DNA of 64,000 nt, from contig JAIUPT010000032.1 of NCBI GenBank assembly GCA_022315425.1, forward strand, positions 918,501-982,500, given 5' to 3'. Under the pieces are notes generated by a model that ran no database searches, was not told where the DNA came from, and saw only the letters and a program-made list of their open reading frames with translations. This stretch comes from Pseudevernia furfuracea. Its lineage: Eukaryota; Ascomycota; Lecanoromycetes; Lecanorales; Parmeliaceae. The position numbers and the translations under genes were made by a program. This document shows, in pieces, positions 48,001-58,605 of the stretch. The number at the start of each line of letters is the position of its first letter. Position 1 is the stretch's first letter.

Positions 48001-49204
48001 AGGCTACTGCTGCCATACGTACCGTGGCATCCTTGACTCGAGAAGAGGACGTTTGGGAACATTATCATCAAAATCTTATCGCTCAGGGAAGGAAAAGCTT
48101 ACAATCTATCCTTCGATCTTCGATACTTTATGCTTCCTCCCAATCTTTCATGTTCTTATGCACGGGTTTGGGCTTCTGGTATGGAGGTACACTCCTCGGC
48201 AATAATGAGATAACCGAGCTTCACTTCTTCATCTGCTTTTCTTCCATCATCTTTGGTGCGCAATCAGCTGGAACAATCTTCTCATTCGCTCCAGACATGG
48301 GCAAAGCAAAGCAGGCTGCCAAAGAGCTTAAGACATTGTTTGATCGGGTACCTGCAATTGATTCATGGTCGCAGGATGGTGAGCGATTCAGCGACATGGA
48401 AGGCACCATTGAATTTAGAGATGTGCACTTCAGATACCCAACTAGGCCGGAGCAGCCCGTGCTGAGAGGTCTCAACCTTACAGTCAAGCCTGGCCAGTAC
48501 GTCGCGCTTGTTGGGGCCAGTGGATGCGGGAAGAGCACGACCATTGCCCTGATGGAGCGGTTCTACGACCCACTTTCTGGAGGTGTTTTTGTCGATGGCA
48601 AGGAAATCTCCAACCTCAACATCAATGACTATCGAGGCTTTCTAGCACTGGTCAGCCAAGAGCCAACGCTGTATCAAGGCACCGTTCGGGAAAATGTGCT
48701 GCTTGGTGCTGATCGAGAAGATGTGCCCGAAGAGACCATCATTCAGGCTTGTAAAGATGCCAACATTTACGACTTCATAATTAGTTTACCGTGAGTTTCG
48801 TGTCTTGTCGCACCGCAGACTTCGACATGACTGACCTTGCCTGCAGTGATGGCTTCTCCACCGTTGTCGGCTCCAAGGGCAGCATGCTTTCCGGCGGCCA
48901 AAAGCAACGCATAGCCATCGCCCGGGCTCTTCTGCGTGATCCCAAGATCCTTCTACTCGACGAGGCCACGTCTGCTCTTGACTCCGAATCGGAGAAAGTG
49001 GTGCAAGCGGCTCTTGACGCTGCGGCACGTGGTAGGACAACGATTGCAGTGGCACATCGCTTGAGCACTATTCAGAGGGCTGACATGATCTACGTGTTTG
49101 ATCAGGGCAGGGTTGTGGAGCACGGTACGCATAATGAGCTTCTAAGGTTGGGAGGGAAGTATTTCGAATTGGTCAATATGCAGAGTTTGGAGAAAATGCA
49201 TTGA
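45059..49204 (+). CDS. Full-size ABCB multidrug-type transporter
   Basis: Exons 45059-45466, 45522-48790 and 48847-49204 give 1344 residues in the TMD-NBD-TMD-NBD order of MDR/P-glycoprotein exporters. The N-terminal 90 residues are charged and cytosolic. NBD1 has Walker A GASGSGKST (about residue 478), Q-loop SLVSQEPTLF, signature LLSGGQKQR and Walker B ILLLDEATSALD. NBD2 has GASGCGKST (about 1133), LVSQEPTLY, MLSGGQKQR and the same Walker B, so both ATP sites look active. The linker (around 665-715) is acidic and Ser-rich. Fungal relatives (Pmd1, Aspergillus Mdr/Abc4 types) export lipophilic drugs, and some export peptides such as mating factor. The substrate cannot be told from sequence. 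Confidence 0.93.
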
Positions 49205-49511
49205 TGAGCTTCTTGGTTCATGCTTATGCAGTGCTTTACCTGTACGTGTTTTGGGCGTGGTCTGAGCGACTTAGCATGGCGAAGGCGTTTTGTAGATAGC
49301 GAGATTGGTATCTCCACTCGTTCGGCTGGACGAATAGATAAGCAATGAGCTATAGCTTCCCTACTCACTTCGGACAAACCTGAGGAGATAAAAGCTTTGA
49401 TCTTGCAGCTCACTTATTAATCATACCATGCCTTCCAATCTCTCCCCTAGGCTCCAAGCGATCATTGTTACTCACTGTCCCCAATCTAGGCAGCCTTCAC
49501 ATGCCTATCCC
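49205..49511. other. Convergent spacer, ABC transporter and SWI5
   Basis: This 307-bp stretch holds 3' UTRs only. No feature is seen. Confidence 0.4.
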
Positions 49512-50161
49512 TCAATCCCCCTCGCCGACATTAAAGTCATGATAAACATCTCTCACTCGCACGCCCCTGTTGTCGGCTATGATGCCCATCAGACCTTGAC
49601 CAACGTCGCGGATCTCGTTATAGTCGTGTAAGAGTTTGATGTGGGCTTTGACTGTTGCTTGGGGATCTTTGGTTCTAGAGCAAGCATAGGTTAGGAGACC
49701 GCGGAAAAGGAAGAGCAAGGCAGGCGACGTGGATATATCAGACGGAAGGGGGAGTGGTGTGAGGCAGAAAAGATAGACGAGTGTCAGTGGCATGGATGTC
49801 GGGAAAGCAAAGGGCCATGCCCGGACTTGCACACGATTTAGACAAACGCGATCGTAGCGCCTGAAGCTTTTGAAAAGGGAGACAGACGACTGTCATTAAC
49901 TCACTTTAGCTGCGCATCCACCTCTTTCCGTTTCTCTTCAGTCTCTCGGATCTGGGTCTCTAGAACTACAATCTTGGCTTCTAGAGCTGCCTAATCTTGT
50001 TGTCAGTCTTCGCCGGTTCATACCGCTGGGAGACTGAGGGGAGGAAGAAAACAGACAATCTTCTTGGCCTCAAGCGGATCGGCTTGGGCCGGTGATGGAA
50101 GAGACGCAGTAGAAGGTCCGGAATTAGGGGCTTCTTGGGCTGATGTTGGAGATGAAGACAT
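49512..50161 (-). CDS. SWI5: Swi5/Sae3 recombination mediator
   Basis: Exons 50161-50057, 49990-49905 and 49674-49512 give 117 residues. A Ser/Pro-rich start (MSSSPTSAQEAPNSGPS) is followed by a coiled coil (KIAALEAKIVVLETQIRETE) and the conserved Swi5 C-terminal block TVKAHIKLLHDYNEIRDVGQ, GLMGIIADNRGVRVRDVY. Swi5 pairs with Sfr1/Mei5 and stabilises Rad51 and Dmc1 filaments during homologous recombination, and the Pezizomycotina form matches this small size. The first intron uses GTCTGT, a weak but legal donor, and intron 2 is about 230 bp. Long frames here mostly read through the introns and give false N-termini. Divergent from YTP1. Confidence 0.88.
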
Positions 50162-50737
50162 GATGGGAAATGGAATGGCAGCTTTTGGTTATAGAATTGT
50201 AGAGCGTTGAAGAAAAAATCATAAAGGTGCTTGCGAATGTTAATATTACTGCTTGGATTTGGTCATGATGTGTAAGGAGCAATGGAAAATGATGAGATAG
50301 AGTCTGGCAATTGTTATCAGGCTTGCCCTTGACTGAGCCACTGAATGACTGTTATACCCTCTATTTAGAAGCATCATCTAGATTCGCGACTTGCTAGAAG
50401 GCTCTCACGGAGTCACACTTCTGTCAATCTGTGTCTGTACTGTATATCCGCTCGACGCTGGCTGGAAGTCGAGGGAGTGTTGGACTCGGAGCGCAGCAGC
50501 GGGAGGAAAGGCGGCATCATGCATGTCCGCCGACCACCACCAAATTTGCCGCCCGAAGCCCCCCTCATGAATTTGTCGTCTGTCGAACAGTCAGACTTGT
50601 CTAGAAGGAAAGAAATACCTGTAAGGTACCACTCCAACAACCATTCCAACAAGCCATTTGGGTCTGGGAACAATGCAGACGCAAACACCATGATGTTCTT
50701 CAACGCCTTTCCCACGTCAGCGGCACAGATACCAACC
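50162..50737. promoter_or_regulatory. Divergent promoter, SWI5 and YTP1
   Basis: This 576-bp spacer lies between outward genes. An in-frame ATG-bearing extension of the YTP1 frame exists upstream (from 50477), but the encoded residues are polar and precede a clear signal peptide, so I treat it as leader. Confidence 0.4.
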
Positions 50738-52317
50738 ATGTCTCGTTCTCTACGTGTACTTGCTCTGCTATGTCTAGCAGGACAAGCGTTGACACACGAA
50801 CACCATACCGATGAGATACCAGAAGGCGAGGCGATTTCTGCACAGCCTATTGTACCCTCCTCCCCCCAGCATTGCGCGCCTCAGCCATTCTGACATCGGA
50901 ACATCAGGATACTACATTATGGATCCACATAGCCATTCAAATAGCCTCATTCGGCATCATTTTTCCCACTGGAATGGTTCTAGGTGTATGTCTACTCCTA
51001 TTCCCGTCAAAGTCAAATAGCTGCAAGTCTGACCGCTTCTTAGATCATTCACTCACGATGGCACGTACCTCTCCAAGTCCTTGGCGTCCTTCTCTCAATA
51101 GTCGGCTACTTCCTCGGCCACGCCCACGGTGGTCGCCAGTTCGCCCATAACGTCCACGCTTCTTTCGCACCAATCCTGATGCTCATGCTCATCCTCCAAG
51201 TCGTACTTGGCGTCTACCTGAAGCTGCATCTGGAGAAAGGGCTACATGCTAGAATACGTCGGTACACGGTCATGGGTCATGGAGTAGTCGGGAAAGCAAT
51301 GCCGGTAGTCAGCTGGGTGCAGATGCTGTTCGGCGGCATTACAGCCCTGGGATTCTGTCGAGGGGATCACCTAGGCCAATGCCTGGCGCACTTCATCATG
51401 GGCAGCGCTTTTATCGGCTACGGCATTGTCCTCACAATACTGCTGCTAGTTGGCCAAATCTGGCTCAGACGTACAGGCCGAAGCCAAGAATTCTTTGACA
51501 GTCTGATAATAGCAGCATGGGGCTGCGTCAATACATTTACAGAACACAGGTGGGGAGGTCCATGGGTGGCTAATGACCTGCAGCATACGACTATGGGTAT
51601 TGTATGGTGGTGTGCTGGCCTACTTGGAATGTGGCTGTCAAGGAAAAGAGATGGGAGGCCAAAGAGGAACCTTTTCCCAGCATTGGTTATAATGCTTACA
51701 GGATGGGGCATGAGCGCACATCCTCAACATCTGGAGCTGAGCACGCATGTCCACACAGTCTTTGGGTACACGCTTATGGCTGCTGGGGCGGCTAGGGTAG
51801 TAGAGATTTCGTTTGTTCTTCGGGACAAAAACACAATATCTGATGCGGAGGTGGAGGAGACTAATAGCTTTCAATATCTTACGCCTTTCGTAAGTACCCC
51901 TGCAAATAAATTCCTCCTTCTGATGATTTGTCTCTATCCAATCGCTAACTCCCATGCAAGCTACTCTATACCTCCGGCTTCCTCTTCCTGGGCGCCACAG
52001 AAGAACAAATGAACCTTCTAACCACCGCCGGCGTCTCCCACGTCTCTTATATCCTCCTCCTCTACAGCATTTCTTTCTTGCTCTTCCTGTTCGTCTGTAT
52101 GCTGCTGCACCTCTATGCTTCATACGCCTGGCCTCTCAACCCAACCCAGCCCAAAGCTATGGCCAACGGAGGACTGAACGGTCATGTTGGGCACGTGGAT
52201 AGGAGAGTTAGGGATGCGGAGGAGTTCGAATTGGAGGGCCTGATGAGTGATGATGAAGTAGGAGAAGACGGAGTCGCAACCTCTGCGAGTAAGAAGGCGA
52301 ACGGGACGGTAACTTAG
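50738..52317 (+). CDS. YTP1: Ytp1-like multi-spanning membrane protein
   Basis: Exons 50738-50851, 50908-50985, 51044-51889 and 51961-52317 give 464 residues. A signal peptide (MSRSLRVLALLCLAGQALT) is followed by a His-containing stretch and a cytochrome-b561-like first half (WIHIAIQIASFGIIFPTGMV, then SRWHVPLQVLGV and GYFLGHAHGGRQF). The second half is the Ytp1 domain (HFIMGSAFIGYGIVL, NTFTEHRWG, HTTMGIVWW). About ten membrane spans and several in-membrane His residues are visible, which could ligate haem or metal. The tail is acidic. Ytp1 family function is poorly known; a link to oxidoreduction or metal handling is inference only. Confidence 0.9.
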
Positions 52318-52748
52318 GGAATTAGGCACTCTATGGGTTGCATATTATGCATCTAGGGCGTTGAACGGGTCTCTATCCTTGTATTTGGCCCACTTGTAGG
52401 ACACCTTGCCATAACAAATGTGCTGCATATATGTGTTGCATAGAGCCGTACGGAGGGGAAACAGATTTTCAATCCACGCTTTTGATTGGCCGTTATTTTG
52501 TGATTCTATTGGATACACAACTGATGGAGAGTAGACTGACTCGCAAATCAACGCGTTTTAGTCGTGGCTATCCTATCATATCTGCCATTTAGTGGGCACA
52601 CATGCATGATCTCGTGACCGGAAAACATACGCCCCCCTATTACTGATCACATTACTTGGGCTTGCTACCCGTTCCACGGAAAAAAACCCCCCCCATCCAT
52701 CTGATCATAACTTCATCCTAATACCATTCCGCTGATTCCATCCCCCTT
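52318..52748. other. Convergent spacer, YTP1 and membrane protein
   Basis: This 431-bp spacer includes a poly-A/poly-C junction near 52680-52694 (AAAAAACCCCCCCC type). No gene is seen. Confidence 0.4.
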
Positions 52749-53964
52749 TCAATGCATTTCGTGATAGTCGCCCTCACCCTGGGCAACGGAGCTACGAACT
52801 GGTGCAGGACCGGAGCCGAGGTCGTCTTTGGTGGATGTGAGCCAGTGGATAATGGTCGCACTCCATGTGACTGTAGATCCGTTAATACTATCGCGCGGCA
52901 AACAAGCCTGTGAAACAGGGCAAGGGACGAGGAGCTTACTATCAATGGTGCATATGGTGAAGCAGAGCCAACCATTCTCGTGTCCGTTCAAAACGAAGAG
53001 GATGACCAGGTTTGCGATAGTCGGCAAGATGATGGCCGAGGCGCCCAGTCCAGATCTTCCCATGAAGAACTCGCATGCTGTGACAGGGTCGCGCAGGCCG
53101 GGGACCTTGCGGAAGGGCAGAGCCATAGCAATGCAAGACAGAGCGTGTCGAAACCCTCGAATCTTGACGAGGCGCGCGCCCCGCATCACAAAGACAAGGG
53201 TGAGAGCAAAATTGATGAGGATATCGTAGGATAGAAGTGGTATGGTGATAACTAGAGGCAGGCCGATACGGCATTTGCCATCGATATTTGAGAGCGAGGT
53301 CACCGGGTGAATAAAGGCGAAGACGGCCAAGACACCAAAGCCAAAGAGGACAATGGCAGTACCCAGAAGATAGACTATATCACGGATTCTTGGTAGCTTG
53401 GTGGCTACGAGTTGGTGGGCTCGCTCTACCAAGAACAGGTAGAGAAAGACCTTACCACCGACGTAGAAGACCAGGCAGAGGTCGATAGCCGCACGGCAGC
53501 GGCCTTCCGTGGTGAAGTCCCAGGAGTTGATGAGCAGACCGGCCGAGAAGATAAAAGCAAGGGTGCAGGAGTAGATTGCCAATACAAGAACCCGAATGGA
53601 GTTCAATTGCTTGAAATTGCCGATCTCAAGTGTTTTGAGACGCGTGACTAAGGAGAGATTAGTTATTTCTGTGAAAAGCAGCCACACTTGACCACTTTTA
53701 GAGAGAGGCTTGTAAACATACTAAGCATTCCGGATACCATACAGAGGCCGATCAATGACACCAACGAGTAGATAACATGTCCTTCAACCGACGTGCGATG
53801 GGAATAATCATAATCATTACGAGATGCTTATAGAGTCAATTAGCTATTCGCTTACACATGTCAAAGGGGCTCATACCAACAGGCAATGGCAAAGCATATG
53901 CCAGAGGCCCAAGGTATAATGTAACAAGTACCAGGAGGATCGCACTGTTCACGTGGGTAGACAT
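52749..53964 (-). CDS. Fungal multi-spanning (GPCR-like) membrane protein
   Basis: Exons 53964-53877, 53826-53722, 53647-52940 and 52870-52749 give 340 residues. A hydrophobic, signal-peptide-like start (AILLVLVTLYLGPLAYAL) is followed by a short Asp/Tyr/His-rich outer segment. About seven hydrophobic spans follow, including VIYSLVSLIGLCMVSGML, RVLVLAIYSCTLAFIFSAGL, AAIDLCLVFYVGGKVFLYLF, IVYLLGTAIVLFGFGVLAVF and PLVITIPLLSYDILINFALT. The FLVERAHQL and GKCRIGLP motifs resemble an ascomycete-specific family of seven-span proteins sometimes called GPCR-like. Ligand and role are unknown. The last intron is a multiple of three, so an unspliced frame also reads through; the spliced form joins CTID to TWSATIIHW, as is usual in the family. 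Confidence 0.78.
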
Positions 53965-55267
53965 ATTGCCTGAGTCTGCGGCCTTATTAGCAGCCGATTA
54001 ATCTTATACTCAATATCAACATCAATAACTGACTGCAGATTAACTTACAAGGACGCGATAAATAATCAAATGTTTAATTGATTTAATCGTGTATAATGTA
54101 AGAAGTCGACTTATGTGCGGAATAAGATGGGTATGTCTGTAGTGCGTGAGGGTTGATGAACAAGTGAGGTGTTAAGCAGAGGAAAGTGATAGAATATGAG
54201 GCAAGTATTTTAGCGCGTATTCACTGGACGATCATGGTAGCACAGACAAAATCACTTAAAAGACGGCATACATCACGGCATCTTACCTCTGACCATTCAA
54301 TATTATAATATCTAGTATCATTTACTCTAGAACTGGTATGTGTGAATTGGAAACTAAGTGCAAGGTACTCCAGTTGTGTGACATCTCCAAAGGGAGAGAC
54401 CAATTCTATCTTTCTCTGTGGCTGGGATTGCTGCCATCAAACGGCTACTTACAGAGATGCTGAATGGCCCATTGAGAGTGTAAAGCTAAAACGAAGATCT
54501 CTGTCAATGCATGCAAATTTAGAATATGAGGGGTAGCTACCCCAAGGATACCTTATTTGCAAAGGGAGAGATCATCGTGAGATGTTTCCTGTAATTGAAT
54601 AATGGAAGTGCTACTTACAGAGAGGTCTTCACTCTGGGAAGGGTGTAAAGCAATGGAGACGATCACCCAAGAATGTAACAAGATGAGTGTATTGGTTATA
54701 GCGCGGTATCCAAGATCTTCTCTGCAATTAATCGTGCTACCATCAAGGCACTGGTCATAGATGAAGTCTTGACCTGTAGAGATTGTACAGCAATGGGGAT
54801 AATAACACAGGCAGTATGGCGGCAAATGTATTCACAAGATGCCTTCTGAATTGTGCTACCTTTGAGTGGCCACTCGCAGAGAGATAGTCGGCGCTGCAGA
54901 GATTGTAGAGCAATAGGAATGATCCCCAGAGTGCTCGCCAAATGGTGGCAGAAGTAATCGTGCCAAAATCACAAAGATTGGCTGATTGTCCATACCTTAG
55001 GGTTAATTGGTGTCGATTCTATTCATGTTAATGTGACTGGAATGTCCCAAACGCCTTTAGACTCTCTTGAGCGGCAAATCGGAACTGACAGTGGCCAACG
55101 GAGAAAGGAGTGAGGGAGTGAAGTCGAGATTTGCCATCTCGGATGGCTGAGTCAGCCCCCCAGGTTTGAGCCCTATCAACCCTTGGGGAAGTTGATTTTC
55201 CGCTCCAGCAGCTTCTTACAGAATACAACATTTCTTTCCTCTTACAATCTGATAGTCGATTGTCAAA
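53965..55267. other. Spacer with eroded tandem repeats
   Basis: This 1.3-kb region lies upstream of the membrane-protein gene and before KIN17. The part from about 54390 to 54960 is a diverged tandem array (see separate entry). No intact gene is recognised. Confidence 0.45.
54390..54960. repeat. Diverged tandem repeat array
   Basis: About five units with spacing 119-168 bp share words. AAAGGGAGAGA is near 54392 and 54560. GCTACTTACAGAGA is near 54443 and 54610. GTGCTACC is near 54734 and 54853. A TGTANAGCAAT core is near 54643, 54784 and 54903. On the minus strand the core reads as related peptides (GIIPIALQSLQ; VIIPIAVQSLQ; VIVSIALHPSQ), and two units carry GTAAGT donor-like sites. It could be a dead repeat-protein gene or a non-coding array. 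Confidence 0.55.
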
Positions 55268-56590
55268 ATGCCTAAAGCTGAAGTAGGCAGTACGAAATAC
55301 CTGAACAATAAACTCAAATCCAAGGGTTTACAGCGCCTAAGATGGTAAGCCTTCGGCTCCTTGCTCTACCATCTTTGATTGCTAACCGTTTTTCAGGTAC
55401 TGTCAGGTAGGCTTCCTATTTCTGAATGTCAGAACTTAGTACTAAGGAAAGCACAGATTTGTGAAAAGCAATGCAGAGACGAGAATGGGTTCAAGTGTCA
55501 TACACAAGCAGAATCGCACGTGAGAAATGCTCTGTTGGTTGGCGAGGTAAGTCCTTTGGGCCCGAGCAGAAAGATATTGCGCTCGCTAACCCAACGTTTC
55601 AGGACCCTCGAAAACACATCTCAGACTTCTCGAACCAATTCCAAAGAGACTTCTTGCAACTCCTTCGTACGAGTCATGTGGAGAAAGCGGTGCACATCAA
55701 CCAATTTTACCAGAATTATATTGCAAACAAAGAACAGTAAGGCACCCTTGTATTCTCAATCTATTCGACGGTCGCTTCAACAGCCGCCAGAAAAGTACCC
55801 CCTCTAAAAACAGTAATCCTGGTACTATCAGCGAAACAGCGGAAGGAGTTAACGTGCTTCGATGGCTCGATTTCGGCTTTTTAGAACGAACACTGACTTC
55901 GATCTGTTATCTAGTATCCACATGAATGCAACACGATGGCCATCATTGACAGAATTTGCAAAGCACTTAGGTCGTGAGGGGCTCTGCAGGGTCGAGGACA
56001 CGGACAAAGGCCTTCAGGTCGCTTGGATTGATAATAGCCCTGAAGCCTTGAGAAGACAAGACGCCATAAGGAAAAAGGAGAGGCAGGATAAGGGCGACGA
56101 GGAGAGGGAGCAGAAGATGATCAGGGAGCAGGTTGCAAGGGCGGAGATGGATGCTCAGATGAAGGCTCAGCAGGATTACCATGAAGAGGCGCGGGACTTT
56201 AAGCCCAATGAGGGCGAGAAGATCAAGCTTAGTTTTGGGGTCAAGGCGAAAGAAAGCAAGGATCCATCGCCACCTGCAATCGCCAAGAATGGGAGCGATG
56301 ACGAGACAGAATCTGAAAAGGAAACAACAATGTCGATATCATCGCCAACCGGAGTACCAACACCTCCACCTGAGAAGGTTTCCTTAAAGATGGGCATGAA
56401 TAGCAAGCCAAAGAACGTTTTCGCTGGGGTCTCAAAGAAGAACAACCTTGGAGCAAAAGCGCCCCCCAAAGTGTTGTCAAAGAAGCCTACGAGCGAAGCG
56501 GAGCGGATCATGAAGGAGGAAATCGAACGGAAACGAATGAGAGATGCCAGTGACCCGGGCATCAATTCGAAACGACCGCGACTTGGATAA
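55268..56590 (+). CDS. KIN17: Kin17 zinc-finger nucleic-acid-binding protein
   Basis: Exons 55268-55344, 55397-55406, 55457-55546, 55603-55736 and 55915-56590 give 328 residues. The start MPKAEVGSTKYLNNKLKSKG is near-invariant in the family. The zinc finger (YCQICEKQCRDENGF, then KCHTQAESH) is assembled across a 10-nt exon. The winged-helix-like Kin17 domain follows (DPRKHISDFSNQFQRDFLQL; HINQFYQNYIANKEH; NATRWPSLTEFAKHLGREGL). The C-terminal half is charged and disordered (RRQDAIRKKERQDKGDEE) and ends in a basic motif. Kin17 binds curved DNA and RNA and acts in splicing, replication and UV response. The KOW-type C-terminal domain of animal Kin17 is absent, as usual in fungi. Confidence 0.95.
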
Positions 56591-56958
56591 GAGCTGTACT
56601 TTTATGGTTTCATGATGGGTCATTTAAAGCGCGGAGTTCAGGGGAACGGAGCATTAAACATGTCTAGGAATAGCAGTGCATATGAAGGCTTTTCTACATC
56701 TAGCTACCTGGCTTAGTAGTCAAGTAGAGCTTATGCAAAGCCTTGAAATTGAAGACAGAAAGAATGTAATAGCTTTACACGAAAACATGTTCAGATATCT
56801 TGGTATCTCAGTGGTAAGGAGTTGACGTGTTGTTGATTTCTTCTGGTGAGTATTTGTCAGCCCTACGGCAAAGAAGCCACGATTTCAAAATCCCATCGAA
56901 TTCATTTTTTGCATCAAAACATCCATAACTGATACAAAGGCCACCTCGCAACGAGATC
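56591..56958. promoter_or_regulatory. Spacer, KIN17 to derlin
   Basis: This 368-bp spacer separates two plus-strand genes. It should contain the KIN17 3' end and the derlin promoter. No further feature is seen. Confidence 0.4.
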
Positions 56959-58276
56959 ATGGAAGCATATTGGGCAGCCCCTCCAGTGTCGAGGTATGAC
57001 ACCAATCATTTCATATACTCTAACCGTTCCGGCCTTTAGTAGTAGAGGCAGCCGTTCTGATGCTGATGGGATAGGACCTTGACAGCATTGACGCTTGGTA
57101 CGTCGCTGCTTGTATACGGCAATATCATTAGCGGAGGTCGAGTCGTGTTCTACTTGCCATGGATATTCAAATTTCCATTGCCAGAAGTATGGCGGTTTGT
57201 CACATCATTTTGGCTTACTGGTGGAGGTCTAAGCATACTTTTTGATACTTACTTCTGTGAGCCTCATCGACCTCTTTGCAGACCCCCATACTCATGATTT
57301 ATCAAGTATGGACATACTCGAGCGGCCTCGAGAAGGAGTCTAGCCGCTTCTCTCAACCCGGAGACTTCTTCACCTACATCATCTTCCTCGGTCTTGTGAT
57401 CCTAGTACGTTCCAGTACCTTCTTTTTACAGCTTGTCTACGCGTTTCATATTCGCTACCTCTATGGGGTATCCTTCCTTGCCATATTTACAAATACACCT
57501 CACATATCTGCCCGCCCAGCCATCATCTAGCTGAAGCGGTTCCTGGAGATGAGGAAGATTACCCTTGCATCTCGCGCAGGCCCGTCATTCGCAATCAATC
57601 CTTAAGGGCCTGCGTGCGGTGTAGGCATGGTGGAAACGAAATTTGAGATAGCCTGCGTGATCTTTGAAATTCGCGTTCGGTGGTTTTTGCTTCCTATATA
57701 CTTGACTTTTTCATCTATCTCATGGCGGTCCCTTTGATCTTCGGATTCTTTGGAAAACTCGCTGATATACCAAAGGCTACAGCTGGTTTCATTCTAGGCG
57801 GTGCGGTATTCACTCAAGGTATGGTCTGTTTGATAGTTTAGTCCAATGGACTAACGCCAACAGCTCTCATTCTGGGAACTGCATACACATACTCGCAAGA
57901 CAATAGAGGCAAGAAGGTCTCGTTCTTTATCATCACTTTCAACGTGATATGGCTGCCGTGGGCAATGCTCTTGATGACGTTCATCATGGCCGGACCTGAC
58001 GCAGCCTTGAAACAAGGCGCAGGCCTTCTGGCTGCTCATCTCTACGACTTTCTTACCCGCCTTTACCCAACGTTTGGCGGTGGGAAAAATTACATCCGCA
58101 CGCCTGCGGTCGTCAAGCGCTGGTTTGGAGCAGACAAGCCCAGCTTCCAAGCGAGAGGTTACGGGACTGCATTTAGACCTGCAACTCAAGCACCCGGTCG
58201 TGGCACGTCAAGTGGTTTTGGGTTTGCAAGTGCTTGGGGTACTAGAGGGCAGGGTCAGCGACTTGGAGGAGATTGA
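56959..58276 (+). CDS. Derlin (Der1/Dfm1 family), ER-associated degradation
   Basis: Exons 56959-56993, 57075-57256, 57307-57404, 57776-57818 and 57864-58276 give 256 residues. The N-terminus MEAYWAAPPVSRTLTALTLG, the rhomboid-like WR pair (PEVWRFVTSF), PGDFFTYIIFLG, SQDNRGKKVSFF and AAHLYDFLTRLYPTFGGGKN are family hallmarks; the Gly-rich C-terminus ends GQRLGGD. Derlins are catalytically dead rhomboids that thin the ER membrane and help retrotranslocate misfolded proteins with Hrd1 and Cdc48. Catalytic Ser/His are absent, as expected. Intron 3 is unusually long (371 bp) and contains an in-frame extension ahead of exon 4, but skipping it aligns exactly with known derlins. Confidence 0.9.
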
Positions 58277-58605
58277 ACTGCTAGGAGAGCAGGGTAGCCT
58301 TAGTTCATCGCATGTATAAATAGTAGAATGCAAAAGATGTTCACCAGCATACCGGGAACCCCTAAAACGTTGGAAAACCTCGAGAGTCTGAGTCTCTGAG
58401 AAGTGTGCCTCGGAGAGAGTTTTCCAAGACGATACCTTGCCAAGAAATGCGCGTTCGGCTAGAGCTCCCCTAGATGCACAAAATTCAAACTTTCACTGTT
58501 TTACAAAAAAGTGCACCTACAGACAATTCTAAATTCTACGAACTCCAAAGGATGAAGGAGCGACCGCAATAGTATCAGTCACTGTTAGAGTCAGTAGCTT
58601 CCAAA
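58277..58605. promoter_or_regulatory. Spacer, derlin to CBF5
   Basis: This 329-bp spacer separates two plus-strand genes. No feature other than presumed 3' UTR and promoter is seen. Confidence 0.4.
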
